Assembly (NCBI RefSeq): GCF_014197795.1
Contig: NZ_JACIGI010000001.1
Location: 112,213 to 176,212 of the forward strand
Length of the DNA: 64,000 nt
Direction: 5' to 3'
From: Roseospira goensis
GTDB taxonomy: Bacteria; Pseudomonadota; Alphaproteobacteria; Rhodospirillales; Rhodospirillaceae
The notes under the pieces are model-generated. The model was not told the origin of the DNA and did not search any database. It worked only from the letters and a program-made list of their open reading frames with translations. The translations under genes and the position numbers were made by a program. Below, piece by piece: positions 51,963 through 61,349 of the stretch (the first letter of the stretch is position 1; the number at the start of each line of letters is the position of its first letter).

Positions 51963-54770
51963 CTATCCCGTCGCGCCCAGGCCGGCGGCGATGGCGTTGA
52001 CCGTCTGCAACAGCGACGGCAGCCAGCGGTCCGCCTCGTACTCCTTGCCGTCGGCGCGCAGCCGCCGCCAGCGGTCCAGGATCTGGACCTGGCGGGCGTG
52101 GATCGGGGCCAGCGCCGGGGCCCGCAGGCTCAGCACCCGGTGCACCCGCGGCCGGGTTTCCGACAGCGGTCCCTCGTAGATGGCCTCCAGCGCCACCCGG
52201 GTGCGCTCGTACTCGTCCAGGATCAGGTCCATCAGGCGGTCGCGCAGGGCCTCGTCCTCGACCAGGCCGGCGTATCGGCGCATGATCCGGGGATCGGCGG
52301 TGGCCCAGGCCGTGGCGGCGTTGCTGATGAGGTAGTGCAGCGGCGGCCACTCGGTGGCGCGCTTGCAGGCGGCCAGGCGTTCGAAGGCGTCGGGGTCGTC
52401 GTCGCGCAGCCCGATCAGCGCGCTGCCGACGCCGAACCAGGCCGACACCAGGAACCGCGATTGGCTCCAGGCGAACACCCACGGGATGGCGCGCAGGTCC
52501 TGCAAGGTGCGCTGGCCCGTGCGGCGCGCCGGCCGCGAGCCGATGCGGCTGGATTCGATGACGTCGATGGGCGTGGCCTGGGCATAGAAGTCCATGAAGC
52601 CCTCGGCCTCCAGCAGCGAGCGGTAGCGCGCCCGGCTGTCGGCCGCCAGCCGCTCCATCACGGGCGCCAGGGCGTGTCCGTTGCGGCCGGCGCGGCGGCC
52701 CCGCAGAGTGGCGTTGAGGGCGCCGGCGGTCAGAAGCTCCAGGTTGTAGGCGGCGGTGACCACGTTGGCGTACTTCTGGGAGATCGTCTCGCCCTGCTCG
52801 GTCAGGCGGAACTCGCCGTCGATGGCGCCGGGCGGCTGTGCCCGCACGAAGCGGTGGGTGGGGCCGGAGCCGCGGCTGATGGTGCCGCCGCGGCCGTGGA
52901 AGAAGCGCAGGCGCACGCCGTGCCGCTCCGCCACCGCGATCATGTCGGCCTGCGCCCGGTACAGGCCCCACTGACTGGCCACCAGGCCGCCGTCCTTGCC
53001 GCTGTCGCTGTAGCCGATCATGACCTGCTGTCGTGGGGCCGAGCCCCCGGCGTCGCGGCGCTGCTGCTCCAGGCTGGCGCGGGTGACGGGGTGGGACAGG
53101 AAGGCATCGAGAATGCCGGCGCTGTGCTGGAGATCCTCGATGGTCTCGAACAACGGCACCACCGGCAGCGGGCAGCAGGCGACGCCGTCCGGATAGGTCA
53201 GCAGGCCGGCCTCGCGCCCCAGCAGGTACACCGCCAGCAGGTCGGAGAGGCCCCGCGTCATGCTGACGATGAGGGCGCCCAGGCCGTCCGGTCCCCGCTC
53301 CTGGATGCGCCGGGCGACCACCCGCAGGCAGCCCAGCACGCTGGCCGCTTCCGGCCCGGCACGGGTGCCGTCGTGCATGAAGGGGCGCGGCGAGCGCAGT
53401 TCGGTTTCCAGCAGGGCGAGGCGGCGGTCTTCGTCCCAGTCCGCGAAGCCGGCGCCGTCGAGCCCGCCGGCCACCAGCAACTGAGCCACGGCGCGGTCGT
53501 GGAAGGCGCTGTTCTGACGGATGTCGAGCGAGGCCAGGTGGAACCCGAAGGTCCGCACCATGGCGTGCACCGCGCCCACGTCGCGGTCGGCCAGCCGGCG
53601 CGCCCCGATCGCCGACAGCGTGTCGCCCAGCAGCTCCAGGTCGGCCAGGAGTTCGCGCGGCCGGCGGTAGCGCCCGGGCGCCACCGGACCCGACGGCGTC
53701 GGCAGGGCGGCAATCATCAGATTCACCATTTGCCGCCAGGGCTCGCCGCGGTTGCGTTCCAGCGCCGCCTGGGCGTCGTCCCCCAGGGCTTGGGCCATGC
53801 GGGTCAGGCGCGTGGTCAACGCCGGCGGCACCGCCTGGCGCGAGGTGGTCAGCGACAGCCCGGCGGCAAGCTTGCCGAGCCGGTCGCGCAGGTTGTCGAG
53901 CGCGGTGGTGGCGAGCTGCTCCAGGGTCCAGGCGGTGATCTCGGGGGTGACCAGCGGGTGGCCGTCGCGGTCGCCGCCGACCCAGTTGCCGAAGGTGACG
54001 CGCGGCCGATGGGTCGGGTCACGCAGCAGCGCCGGGTCGAAGCCGACGCGGCGCCAAGCCGTCTCCAGCCGCCGGTCGAGCCACGGCAGTGTCTGCGGGA
54101 ACATCTCGCCCAGGAAATACAGGACGATCCCCAACTCGCCCTGAACGGTCGGCTTCTCCAGCAGGATTTCGCCGGTGCGCCACAGCCGCTCCAGGCCGGC
54201 CTTGGTCTCGTCGCGCAGCGCCGCGCGCTCGCCCGGCGTCCACATGGTGTTCTCGTTGTCCACCAGCAGGCGGTAGATGGCGCGGTGATGGTGCAGCACG
54301 CTGGACCGCTTGGCCTCGGTGGGATGGGCGGTCAGAACCGGTTCGACCCGCACCGTCCCCAGGGCATCGGCGATCTCTGCCGGGGTCCAGCCGTCGCGGG
54401 CCAGTCGGCTCAGCACGTATTCCCAGGAGCCCGAATCGGCCTCCAGCGAACCCTCGCTCTCGACCCGGCGCCGGCTCTGGGCGAGGGCGTTCTCCTCGGC
54501 CTGGTGCAGGAGCTGGAAGGCGATCGAACGCGCCTCGACGCACCGTTCGGCGAGCGGATCGGCCGGGTCTTCGGGCCACTCGTTGACGCGCTCGACGTCC
54601 ACGGTCACCAGGGTGTCGCCCTCGCGCGGCCAGGGCAGGCGCGTGGCGACTCCGTGTTCGCCGATGTCGCCCAGGACCTCGGCGAAGGCGTCCATCAGAG
54701 AGCGCAGGTCCTGGTCGACCTTGGGCAGGGCGGCGGCGTCGGACAGACGCGAGGTCAGGATGGCGGGCAT
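51963..54770 (-). CDS. ppc: Phosphoenolpyruvate carboxylase
   Basis: The 935-residue enzyme forms oxaloacetate from PEP and bicarbonate. Catalytic His lies in VLTAHPTEAKR, the Arg-Gly-rich loop is FFHGRGGTISRGSGPTHR, and IGYSDSGKDGGLVASQ is complete. With pckG 4 kb away the window encodes both directions of the PEP/oxaloacetate exchange. The usual terminal QNTG/RNTG is GATG here, so the penultimate residues are changed. Start chosen at MPAILTSR; the longer frame has no family match. Confidence 0.96.
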   Translation of the reverse strand: MPAILTSRLSDAAALPKVDQDLRSLMDAFAEVLGDIGEHGVATRLPWPREGDTLVTVDVERVNEWPEDPADPLAERCVEARSIAFQLLHQAEENALAQSRRRVESEGSLEADSGSWEYVLSRLARDGWTPAEIADALGTVRVEPVLTAHPTEAKRSSVLHHHRAIYRLLVDNENTMWTPGERAALRDETKAGLERLWRTGEILLEKPTVQGELGIVLYFLGEMFPQTLPWLDRRLETAWRRVGFDPALLRDPTHRPRVTFGNWVGGDRDGHPLVTPEITAWTLEQLATTALDNLRDRLGKLAAGLSLTTSRQAVPPALTTRLTRMAQALGDDAQAALERNRGEPWRQMVNLMIAALPTPSGPVAPGRYRRPRELLADLELLGDTLSAIGARRLADRDVGAVHAMVRTFGFHLASLDIRQNSAFHDRAVAQLLVAGGLDGAGFADWDEDRRLALLETELRSPRPFMHDGTRAGPEAASVLGCLRVVARRIQERGPDGLGALIVSMTRGLSDLLAVYLLGREAGLLTYPDGVACCPLPVVPLFETIEDLQHSAGILDAFLSHPVTRASLEQQRRDAGGSAPRQQVMIGYSDSGKDGGLVASQWGLYRAQADMIAVAERHGVRLRFFHGRGGTISRGSGPTHRFVRAQPPGAIDGEFRLTEQGETISQKYANVVTAAYNLELLTAGALNATLRGRRAGRNGHALAPVMERLAADSRARYRSLLEAEGFMDFYAQATPIDVIESSRIGSRPARRTGQRTLQDLRAIPWVFAWSQSRFLVSAWFGVGSALIGLRDDDPDAFERLAACKRATEWPPLHYLISNAATAWATADPRIMRRYAGLVEDEALRDRLMDLILDEYERTRVALEAIYEGPLSETRPRVHRVLSLRAPALAPIHARQVQILDRWRRLRADGKEYEADRWLPSLLQTVNAIAAGLGATG

Positions 54771-54966
54771 GGGCGGGCCTCGCTGTGAGCCGGCGGATGT
54801 CAGGGAAGGCGTGGGAACGGGGACTCGAGGATATGGGGCAGGGGCGGCGGAACCCAAGGGGTCGTGGGGCCGCAAGGCGCCTCCCCCGGCGGGACCTTAG
54901 GACAATCGGGCGGGAATGCCCATGACGGTGATAGGCGCATCGCATCCCCGGCCGCGACCGCGCCCG

Positions 54967-56034
54967 TCAGCCGTCGGTGGCGGGGTCTTCCAGCCCGGTG
55001 CGCACGTCGGCCGCCCCGGCCGGCTGCCATTTTCGGGCGAAGGCGCGCAGTTTCTCGTCCTTGGGGTCTTCCAGCACGAGCCGCAGGCGGACGAGTTGGT
55101 CGCCGCGCGCGCCCGCCGGGCCATCCTTCCGGGGCAGGCCCTTGCCGCGCAGGCGCAGGGTGGCCCCGGTGTTGGAGCCCTCGGGCACCGTCACTGCGAC
55201 CCGGCCGTCGATGGTGGGCACCGTGATCTTGGCGCCCAGCACGGCCTCGCGCAGTCCGACCGGCACGTCGGCGATGACGTCATCGCCCTCGCGGCGGAAC
55301 ACGGGATGCTCGCGCACGACGATCTCGACCAGGGCGTCGCCGGCCGGGCCGCCGAAACGCCCCGCCTGGCCCTGTCCGCGCAGGCGCAGGACGGCGCCGC
55401 TCTCGGTGCCGGGGGGCACGCGCACGTCGAGCGTCTTGCCGCTGGTCAGAGTGATGCGGCGGGTGGTCCCGAGCGCGGCCTCCTCGAAGGCAACGCGCAG
55501 GCGATACTGGGCATCGCCGCCGCGGGCTGCCCCGGTCTGCGATCCGCCGCCACCTGGACCGCTGCCTGCACCGCCGCCCGCGCCGCTTCCCTTGCGCTTG
55601 GCCGACTGGGCGCGGGCGAAGATGTCCTCGACGGTGTCGGCGCCCTTGAACAGGTCCTCGAAGCGGAAGTGGAACCCGCCATCGGATCCGGCGGATCCGG
55701 CGGATCCGGCGGATCCGTCGGTTCGGCCGCCGCCGGCCCGGAAGCCGGAGAACCCGCCGAACCCGCCCGGTCCGGCGCCGGCATGCCCGCCGCGGAACCC
55801 GAACGGCCGCTCCTGGCCGTTGGCGTCGATCTCGCCGCGGTCGAAGCGGGCGCGCTTATCGGCGTCCGACAGCAGGTCGTAGGCCGCGTTGAGGTCCTTG
55901 AACCGCTCCTCGGCCTTGGGGTCGCCGGGGTTGACGTCGGGATGCATCGTCCGCGCCAACCGGCGATAGGCGCGCTTGATCTCGTCTGTGCTGGCGCTGC
56001 GCGCAACGCCGAGCACGCCATAGGGGTCCTTCAT
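54967..56034 (-). CDS. DnaJ-class chaperone, CbpA-like
   Basis: The 355-residue protein has an N-terminal J-domain ([20 protein letters not shown], quoted in part, with the HPD of MHPDVNPGD), a Gly/Phe- and Ser/Gly-rich linker (residues about 75-175) and two C-terminal beta domains ([41 protein letters not shown]). There is no zinc finger, so it is the CbpA/DnaJ type II group that hands clients to DnaK. The linker contains a 9-bp tandem repeat. It is divergent from nothing close by; the gene before it on the same strand is the glycine-zipper lipoprotein. Confidence 0.93.
   Translation of the reverse strand: MKDPYGVLGVARSASTDEIKRAYRRLARTMHPDVNPGDPKAEERFKDLNAAYDLLSDADKRARFDRGEIDANGQERPFGFRGGHAGAGPGGFGGFSGFRAGGGRTDGSAGSAGSAGSDGGFHFRFEDLFKGADTVEDIFARAQSAKRKGSGAGGGAGSGPGGGGSQTGAARGGDAQYRLRVAFEEAALGTTRRITLTSGKTLDVRVPPGTESGAVLRLRGQGQAGRFGGPAGDALVEIVVREHPVFRREGDDVIADVPVGLREAVLGAKITVPTIDGRVAVTVPEGSNTGATLRLRGKGLPRKDGPAGARGDQLVRLRLVLEDPKDEKLRAFARKWQPAGAADVRTGLEDPATDG
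55684..55719 (-). repeat. 9-bp tandem repeat in the CbpA-like linker
   Basis: GGATCCGGC occurs three times in succession, plus a fourth copy changed to GGATCCGTC. It encodes a Ser-Ala-Gly repeat in the flexible Ser/Gly linker and keeps the reading frame, so copy-number changes would only alter linker length. Confidence 0.85.
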
Positions 56035-56101
56035 GACCGTCCCGTCGCCCCACAGTGTTCACGGAAACTGCGGACAATATAGGTCGGTGTGCAAGAGCCC
56101 G

Positions 56102-56599
56102 CTAGTTGACCATCTGCCAGGTGCCGTCCGGCTGGCGGCAGGCGGTGCCCGTGGCCTCCTCCAGGCGGCCGTCGATCGTCACCGTGGTGCGGAACTGGCG
56201 GCAGTACTGGCCGGTGTTGGTGTAGCCGTCGTTGACCGGCGTGAACGTGCCGCTGTTGCCGGATTGCGGGTTGTTCCAGCGGATGGTCTGGCCGACCGGG
56301 GCGGTGTACGCCTGCTGCGACGCCTGGCGCATGCGCATGCGGTCGGTCTCGTCGAGCGAGCGGCCGATCTCGCTGCCGACCACGGCGCCCAGCAGCACAC
56401 CGAGCCCGGTGGCGGCCATCTTCCATTCGGTCGAGCCGCCGAACTGGGAGCCGAGCAGGCCGCCCAGGGCGGCGCCGCCGACGGCGCCGGCGGTCTGCTT
56501 GGGGTTGTTCTGGGCCTGCTGGCAGGCGCTCAGCACGGGCGCGGCCAGCAGGACGGCGGCCAGCGCCGTGGCGGTGGAACGTTTCGCGATGCTGTGCAT
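56102..56599 (-). CDS. Outer-membrane lipoprotein with glycine zipper (17-kDa antigen-like)
   Basis: The 165-residue protein has a lipoprotein signal ending at the lipobox LSAC (Cys26), then a double-Gly-zipper segment ([33 protein letters not shown]) and a beta-rich C-terminal domain with YCRQFRTTV and [11 protein letters not shown], typical of rickettsial 17-kDa surface antigen-like proteins. A role in envelope stability is inferred. AAGGG precedes the ATG complementary to 56597-56599, and a 14-bp tandem repeat lies 22 bp upstream of it. Confidence 0.9.
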   Translation of the reverse strand: MHSIAKRSTATALAAVLLAAPVLSACQQAQNNPKQTAGAVGGAALGGLLGSQFGGSTEWKMAATGLGVLLGAVVGSEIGRSLDETDRMRMRQASQQAYTAPVGQTIRWNNPQSGNSGTFTPVNDGYTNTGQYCRQFRTTVTIDGRLEEATGTACRQPDGTWQMVN

Positions 56600-56620
56600 G
56601 GAGGGACCCTTTCTCACGTT

Positions 56621-56676
56621 CTCTCGTCTCCGGGCTCTCGTCTCCGGGCTCTCGTCTCCGGGCTCTCGTCTCGGGG
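56621..56676. repeat. Four 14-bp tandem repeats upstream of the lipoprotein gene
   Basis: CTCTCGTCTCCGGG is repeated three times exactly (56621-56662) and a fourth time with one change (56663-56676). The array lies just upstream of the lipoprotein start on its promoter side, where copy-number change could alter leader length or promoter spacing. Confidence 0.85.
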
Positions 56677-56950
56677 AGCGACTCCGGGGCCATGTCCGAG
56701 CGGGTCGGGCGCGCGACCCATCCTTCCCGCTACCGTGGCCCACCAAGATGGCGAAATAAAGGGCATATCCGGGCCGTCCGACGGTGCGGCGGCCAGAACC
56801 GGCGGCGGCGGCCGGGGCGTGCGCCGCTCTCACATGGGGCTGGAAAGCGCGGCCGGGTTCTGGTTTGTGTGGGCGCCCCGTTCCCAGTCCGGTGGTCGTC
56901 CGGCCCGCGCGCCGCGCGGCGGCGGCCGGCCCGCTCAGGAGGATTGTCCC

Positions 56951-57556
56951 GTGTCCTCGATCGACGTGTCCGATCCGTTCGCCCTCTTCCGCGCCTGGCT
57001 GGCCGAGGCGGAGGCGGCCGAGCCCAACGACCCCACCGCCATGGCGCTGGCCACGGCGACCCCGGACGGGCGGCCGTCGGTGCGCATGGTGCTGCTCAAG
57101 GACGTCGTGCCCCGGCCCGGCCCGGACGGCGGCTTCGTCTTCTACACCAACATGGAGAGCCGCAAGGGCGAGGACCTGGAGAACAACCCGCACGCCGCCC
57201 TGTGTTTCCACTGGAAGAGCCTGCGCCGCCAAGTGCGGGTCGAGGGGCCGGTGGTCCCGGTCAGCAACGCGGAGGCCGATGCCTACTTCGCCTCCCGCGC
57301 CCGCGACAGCCGGATCGGGGCCTGGGCCTCGCAGCAGTCGCGGCCGTTGCGCGCGCGCATGGACCTGGAGAAACGCATCGCCCAGTATGCGGCCCGGTAC
57401 GCGGTGGGCGCCGTGCCCCGGCCGCCGTACTGGACCGGGCGCCGCGTCGTGGCCGAGCGCATCGAGTTCTGGCGCGATCGACCGTTCCGGCTGCACGATC
57501 GCATGGTCTACACCTGGGACGGCACGGCCTGGCGGACCGAGCGGCTGTATCCCTGA
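56951..57556 (+). CDS. pdxH: Pyridoxamine 5'-phosphate oxidase
   Basis: The 201-residue FMN enzyme oxidises pyridoxine/pyridoxamine phosphate to pyridoxal phosphate. Signatures are [51 protein letters not shown] and the C-terminal [23 protein letters not shown] (quoted in part). The start is GTG at 56951, fixed by AGGAGG eight bases before it; the longer upstream frame lacks similarity. It is 44 bp upstream of the cation efflux gene. Confidence 0.95.
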   Translation: MSSIDVSDPFALFRAWLAEAEAAEPNDPTAMALATATPDGRPSVRMVLLKDVVPRPGPDGGFVFYTNMESRKGEDLENNPHAALCFHWKSLRRQVRVEGPVVPVSNAEADAYFASRARDSRIGAWASQQSRPLRARMDLEKRIAQYAARYAVGAVPRPPYWTGRRVVAERIEFWRDRPFRLHDRMVYTWDGTAWRTERLYP

Positions 57557-57600
57557 GCCGGCCGCCGCCACCACCGCCGCCGCGAGGAGGACCCGTTCCG

Positions 57601-58641
57601 ATGGTCGACAGCCCCGTGTTGCCCGAGACCGAGGCCGCCGCCGACACCACCGCGCACGCCGGGCGCCTGATGCGGTGGGCGACCTATGCCGCGGTGGGGA
57701 CGGCGACGACCCTGATCCTCATCAAGCTGGTCGCCTGGACACTGACCGGTTCGCTGTCGCTGCTGTCGACGCTGGTCGATTCCGTGCTGGACGCGGCGGC
57801 CTCGCTGCTGAACCTGTTCGCGGTGCGGGTGGCGCTGGCGCCGGCAGACCGCGATCACCGGTTCGGCCACGGCAAGGCCGAGCCGCTGGCCGGGCTGGCG
57901 CAGGCGGCCTTCATCGGCGGCTCGGCCCTGTTCCTGGTGGTCGAGGCCAGCGACCGGTTCCTGGACCCCGTGCCGGTGGCGCGCTCGGGCCTGGGCATCG
58001 CCGTCATGGTTGTGTCGATCGCCATGACTCTTGCTCTGGTGGCGTTCCAACGCCACGTCGTGCGGCGCACCGGCTCGATCGCCATCCAGGCCGACTCGAC
58101 GCATTACGCCGGCGACGTCCTCATCAATCTCAGCGTGATTCTCTCGTTGGTGCTCGCCACGACGGTCGGCCTGCCCTGGGCCGATCCGGCGTTCGCGTTC
58201 GCCATCGCGCTCTACCTGCTCTACAATGCATGGGCGATCCTGCGCAATTCCCTGAACCTTCTGATGGATCGGGAGTTCGACGAGCCGGACCGCACGCGCA
58301 TCCTGGAGATCGCCCGCGACCACGCCCAGGTGCTGGACGTGCACGATCTGCGCACGCGCTCGTCCGGGCCGCAGCGGTTCATCCAACTGCACCTGGTGAT
58401 GGAGCGCACCCTGCCGCTCTGGCAGGCCCACGGCATCGCCGATCAGGTCGAGGCCCGCATTCGGCGCGCCTTTCCGGGCGCCGACGTGCTCATCCACCAG
58501 GACCCCTCGGGCCTGGCCGAGCGCCACGACGCCCTGGTCTACAGCGACGGACCGGCGGCCGACGCCGACCCGGCGTCCGCGGACGGTGCACAGACGGGCC
58601 AAGAGATCGGGCCAGGGGCGCAAGACTCGCGCCCCGCCTAA
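57601..58641 (+). CDS. Cation diffusion facilitator (FieF-like metal efflux)
   Basis: The 346-residue antiporter expels divalent metals such as Zn, Fe or Cd using protons. Six membrane spans start with TLILIKLVAWTLTGSLSLLS; the intramembrane metal residues are in LVDSVLDAAASLLN (DxxxD) and ADSTHYAGDVLINLS (H/DxxxD). RDHRFGHGKAEPLAG is the inter-span loop. The C-terminal cytoplasmic domain (residues about 235-300) has HDLRTRSSGPQRFIQLHL. The last about 30 residues are disordered and acidic. Confidence 0.94.
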   Translation: MVDSPVLPETEAAADTTAHAGRLMRWATYAAVGTATTLILIKLVAWTLTGSLSLLSTLVDSVLDAAASLLNLFAVRVALAPADRDHRFGHGKAEPLAGLAQAAFIGGSALFLVVEASDRFLDPVPVARSGLGIAVMVVSIAMTLALVAFQRHVVRRTGSIAIQADSTHYAGDVLINLSVILSLVLATTVGLPWADPAFAFAIALYLLYNAWAILRNSLNLLMDREFDEPDRTRILEIARDHAQVLDVHDLRTRSSGPQRFIQLHLVMERTLPLWQAHGIADQVEARIRRAFPGADVLIHQDPSGLAERHDALVYSDGPAADADPASADGAQTGQEIGPGAQDSRPA

Positions 58642-58842
58642 AGACTGTCCGGGCCAATGAAGACGCCGAAAGGCTGAGGCTTGCCGCCGCCGTTGCTCGG
58701 GGTCATCGTCAGTGGCGGTCCGGTCCCGCATTCCGGTCCCGGCGCTCTTTTGATTGTTGGCTTTCCGGTATCCTTTCCCTACCATGCCGTCCCGGTTGCA
58801 GGTGTGGTCCGGCGACCCGGCCGCGCGGTTACAGCACTGTGC

Positions 58843-58906
58843 GTTTGTATCACGGTGCATTTGCGTCACCATGCGTTTGCATCACCATGTGTTTGCATCA
58901 CCGGGC
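58843..58906. repeat. 16-bp tandem repeat, about four to six units
   Basis: Consecutive 16-mers GTTTGTATCACGGTGC, ATTTGCGTCACCATGC, GTTTGCATCACCATGT and GTTTGCATCACCGGGC share GTTTGCATCACC. A diverged unit precedes (58827-58842) and follows (from 58907). No unique spacers separate the units, so this is not a CRISPR. Confidence 0.85.
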
Positions 58907-58937
58907 ATTTGCAGCACTGAGAGTGTGCTGCAGCGTG

Positions 58938-58976
58938 CCGGAGAGTGTGGCCGGAGAGTGTGGCCGGAGAGTGTGG
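58938..58976. repeat. 13-bp perfect tandem repeat, three units
   Basis: CCGGAGAGTGTGG occurs three times without change, 67 bp before the start of the REC-GGDEF gene. Perfect identity suggests recent expansion or slippage. Confidence 0.9.
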
Positions 58977-59042
58977 ATGCGCGGCGGACACCCGGTGCAG
59001 GGCCGAACGCGGCCGCACCCAGATAATGCAGGGGAGGGGGGC

Positions 59043-60062
59043 ATGGCCGAGGACCCCGCTCGGGTTTTGGTGATCGGGGGAGACGGCGAGCGGGTTGACA
59101 CCCTCTGCGTCACCCTGGCTGGCGACTCCGACGTTCACAGGGTGCCCGACGTGGACGCGGCCGAGGGGGCGGTGTTCGGGTTGCGGCCCGACCTTGTGGT
59201 GCTCGACGCCGCTCTTCTGGGCGACCGCGCGCGGCATCTGTGTGCCGCGCTGCGGGCCGACACCCGCACCGCCATGACGCCGGTCGTGCTGCTGCAAGCC
59301 GGGGCCGACGGGGCGGGTGGCGCCGGCGGCGCGGGCGCGTCGGCGCGGGCGTGGCGGGACCTCGGCATCGCCGACGTGCTGTCGGAGCCGGTGGACGCCG
59401 ACCTGGCGCGGGCCCGGGTCGCCTGGCTGGTGGAACTGCGTCGCCTGCGCATGGACATGGCGCTTGCGGTCCGCTGCGAGACGGGCGGCGGCATCATGAA
59501 CCGCCGCGTGTTCGATGGCCTGCTGCGGCGCGAGAGCGGCCGCCTGCGCCGGTCCGACGGCTCGCTCGCGCTACTTCTTCTCGACATCGACCACTTTCGG
59601 GACTTCCGCGCCCGCCACGGCGCCGCGGCCGCGGAAGACTGTTATCACCGGGTGGCGGACTGCGTCTCCGCCCGCCTGCGGCGCCCGCCCGACGTGGTCT
59701 CGCGCTTCACCGCCGACCAGGTGGCCTGCCTGCTGCCGGAGACGGACCTGCGCGGGGCCCGGGTGGTGGCGGAGACCATCCGCGAGTCGGTCGCCGCGCT
59801 GGCGCTGCCGCACGGGGACTCGCCGGTGGCCGATCACGTCACCGTGAGCGTCGGGGTCGCCGCGCGGCGCTGCTCCGGGCCCGAGGTGGACGCCTGGCTG
59901 CTGTCGGAATGCCTGGAGCGGCTGAGCCGGGCGCGACGCGAGGGCTGCAACCGCGTCGTCGCCGGTGATGGCGGCCCCACCCTGATGGGCGGCGGTCTGG
60001 AGCGGTTCGGCGCACTGTCGGGCGGCGCCGACATGCCACCGTACGGCTATTCGGCCCTTTGA
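59043..60062 (+). CDS. Response-regulator-like protein with degenerate GGDEF domain
   Basis: The 339-residue protein has an N-terminal receiver-like domain (RVLVIGGDGERVDTL, with Asp55 in LVVLDAALLG as phospho-acceptor candidate) and a C-terminal GGDEF-fold domain. The latter keeps LLLDIDHFRDF but has SRFTADQVACLLPE where R-[YF]-GG-[DE]-EF is expected, so diguanylate cyclase activity is unlikely. It may bind nucleotide or a partner instead. An Ala/Gly-rich stretch interrupts the receiver near residue 95. The 3' end overlaps the convergent zapE by 16 bp. Confidence 0.9.
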   Translation: MAEDPARVLVIGGDGERVDTLCVTLAGDSDVHRVPDVDAAEGAVFGLRPDLVVLDAALLGDRARHLCAALRADTRTAMTPVVLLQAGADGAGGAGGAGASARAWRDLGIADVLSEPVDADLARARVAWLVELRRLRMDMALAVRCETGGGIMNRRVFDGLLRRESGRLRRSDGSLALLLLDIDHFRDFRARHGAAAAEDCYHRVADCVSARLRRPPDVVSRFTADQVACLLPETDLRGARVVAETIRESVAALALPHGDSPVADHVTVSVGVAARRCSGPEVDAWLLSECLERLSRARREGCNRVVAGDGGPTLMGGGLERFGALSGGADMPPYGYSAL

Positions 60063-61285
60063 CCGGCCGGCGCGGCCGGCGCCGGATGCCGGTCCAGCAC
60101 GTGGGGCCGCCCCAGGTAGTCGGCCGCCTGCATCTCCATCAGGCGGGAGACCGTGCGGTCGAACTCGAACCGGCCTTCGCCGGCCTCGTACAGCTCGGTG
60201 GCCGGCGCGTCGGCACCGCAGACCAGGGCCGTGCGGTGCTCGTAGAGGGCATCGACGAGGACCACGAAGCGGCGCGCGCGGTCCCGGTCCTGCGGCCCCA
60301 GGCGCGGGATGCCGCTGACCACCACGACGTCGTACAGGCTGGCGATTTCCAGGTAATCGGCGGCCCCGAGCGGTCGCCCGCACAGGTCGTCGAAGGAGAA
60401 CCAGGCCACGCCGTTGCCGGCCCGCGACACGGCGATGGCCCGACCGTGCACCGGGATCGTGTCCGGCGTCTCCGGGGTGCCGTCCAGCAGCGCCTGGAAC
60501 GTCTTCTCCAGCATCGCGTCGGTGTCGGGTCCGAGCGGATGGTGATAGAGCGCGTGGCCCTGCAACCGGCCCAGGCGGTAGTCCTGGGCGGCGTCCAGTT
60601 CCAGCACGTCCAGACGGGTTTCCAGCAGGCGGATGAAGGGCACGAACTTCTCGCGTTGCAGCCCGTCCTTGTACAGGTCGGCCGGCGGCCGGTTCGAGGT
60701 CGTGACCACCACCACGCCGGCGTCGAGCAGACGGCCGAACAGGCGCGCGACGATCATGGCGTCGGCGATGTCCTTGACCTCCATCTCGTCCAGGCACAGC
60801 AGCGTGGCGCCGGCGGCGATCTCGTCGGCCAGGCGCACCAGGGGGTCCGTGCCCTCGCGTCCCTCCTGGCGCCAGCGGTGCAGGGTCTCGTGGATCTCGC
60901 GCATCAGGACGTGGAAGTGCACCCGGCGCTTGCGCGTCAGCGCGACGGATCCGTGCAACAGGTCCATCAGCATGGACTTGCCGCGCCCCACGGCGCCGTG
61001 AATATACAGGCCGCGCGGCGCCGTCCGTCGCGCCTCGTCGCGTCGCGCCTCGTCGGCCCGCCGGCCGCCGGCCGCGCCGCGCCCCAGCCCGGGCAGGCGC
61101 CGCAGCAGGCCGCGTCCGGCGCCGCGGGCCGCGCCGCCGTCCGGCCGGCCGGCGTCATGCGCGGGCAGGGCCGCGGCGAGCGCGTCGAGGCGGTGCACCA
61201 CATGCTCCTGGGCGGGGTCGGGATGCAGCGTGCCCGCCTCCAGCAGGGCCCGATAGCGGGCCAGCGGGCCGTCCGGCGCGGTCAT
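60047..61285 (-). CDS. zapE: ZapE/AFG1-like cell-division ATPase
   Basis: The 412-residue AAA-related ATPase has Walker A HGAVGRGKSMLMDLLH, Walker B TLLCLDEMEVKDIADAMI and the sensor region VVVTTSNRPPADLYKDGLQRE, matching ZapE/LACE1. It acts at the division ring or in protein quality control. An Arg/Gly-rich segment (residues about 50-90) separates the N-terminal helix from the ATPase. Start is the ATG complementary to 61283-61285; a GTG six bases upstream is the alternative. Confidence 0.94.
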   Translation of the reverse strand: MTAPDGPLARYRALLEAGTLHPDPAQEHVVHRLDALAAALPAHDAGRPDGGAARGAGRGLLRRLPGLGRGAAGGRRADEARRDEARRTAPRGLYIHGAVGRGKSMLMDLLHGSVALTRKRRVHFHVLMREIHETLHRWRQEGREGTDPLVRLADEIAAGATLLCLDEMEVKDIADAMIVARLFGRLLDAGVVVVTTSNRPPADLYKDGLQREKFVPFIRLLETRLDVLELDAAQDYRLGRLQGHALYHHPLGPDTDAMLEKTFQALLDGTPETPDTIPVHGRAIAVSRAGNGVAWFSFDDLCGRPLGAADYLEIASLYDVVVVSGIPRLGPQDRDRARRFVVLVDALYEHRTALVCGADAPATELYEAGEGRFEFDRTVSRLMEMQAADYLGRPHVLDRHPAPAAPAGQRAE

Positions 61286-61349
61286 CGCCACACCCCGGCG
61301 GTCCCCGCCGCCGTGCCGCGCCCGGGGCCTGTCCTCGTCGTCGCGGGAG

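Larger units (their letters stand above)
58642..59042. other. 401-bp non-coding region with two tandem repeat arrays
   Basis: No credible gene is seen between the cation pump and the REC-GGDEF gene. The right two-thirds hold a degenerate 16-bp array and a perfect 13-bp array, then a strong AGGGGAGGGGG ribosome site. AT content rises at 58740-58790 (CTTTTGATTGTTGGC), where a promoter for the downstream gene may lie. Confidence 0.7.

Noticed and set aside
51906-54788. 960-codon plus-strand open frame opposite ppc
   Set aside because: No domain or motif; ppc on the other strand is complete.
58843-58906. CRISPR array
   Set aside because: Units are 16 bp, directly adjacent and degenerate, with no unique spacers and no cas genes nearby.
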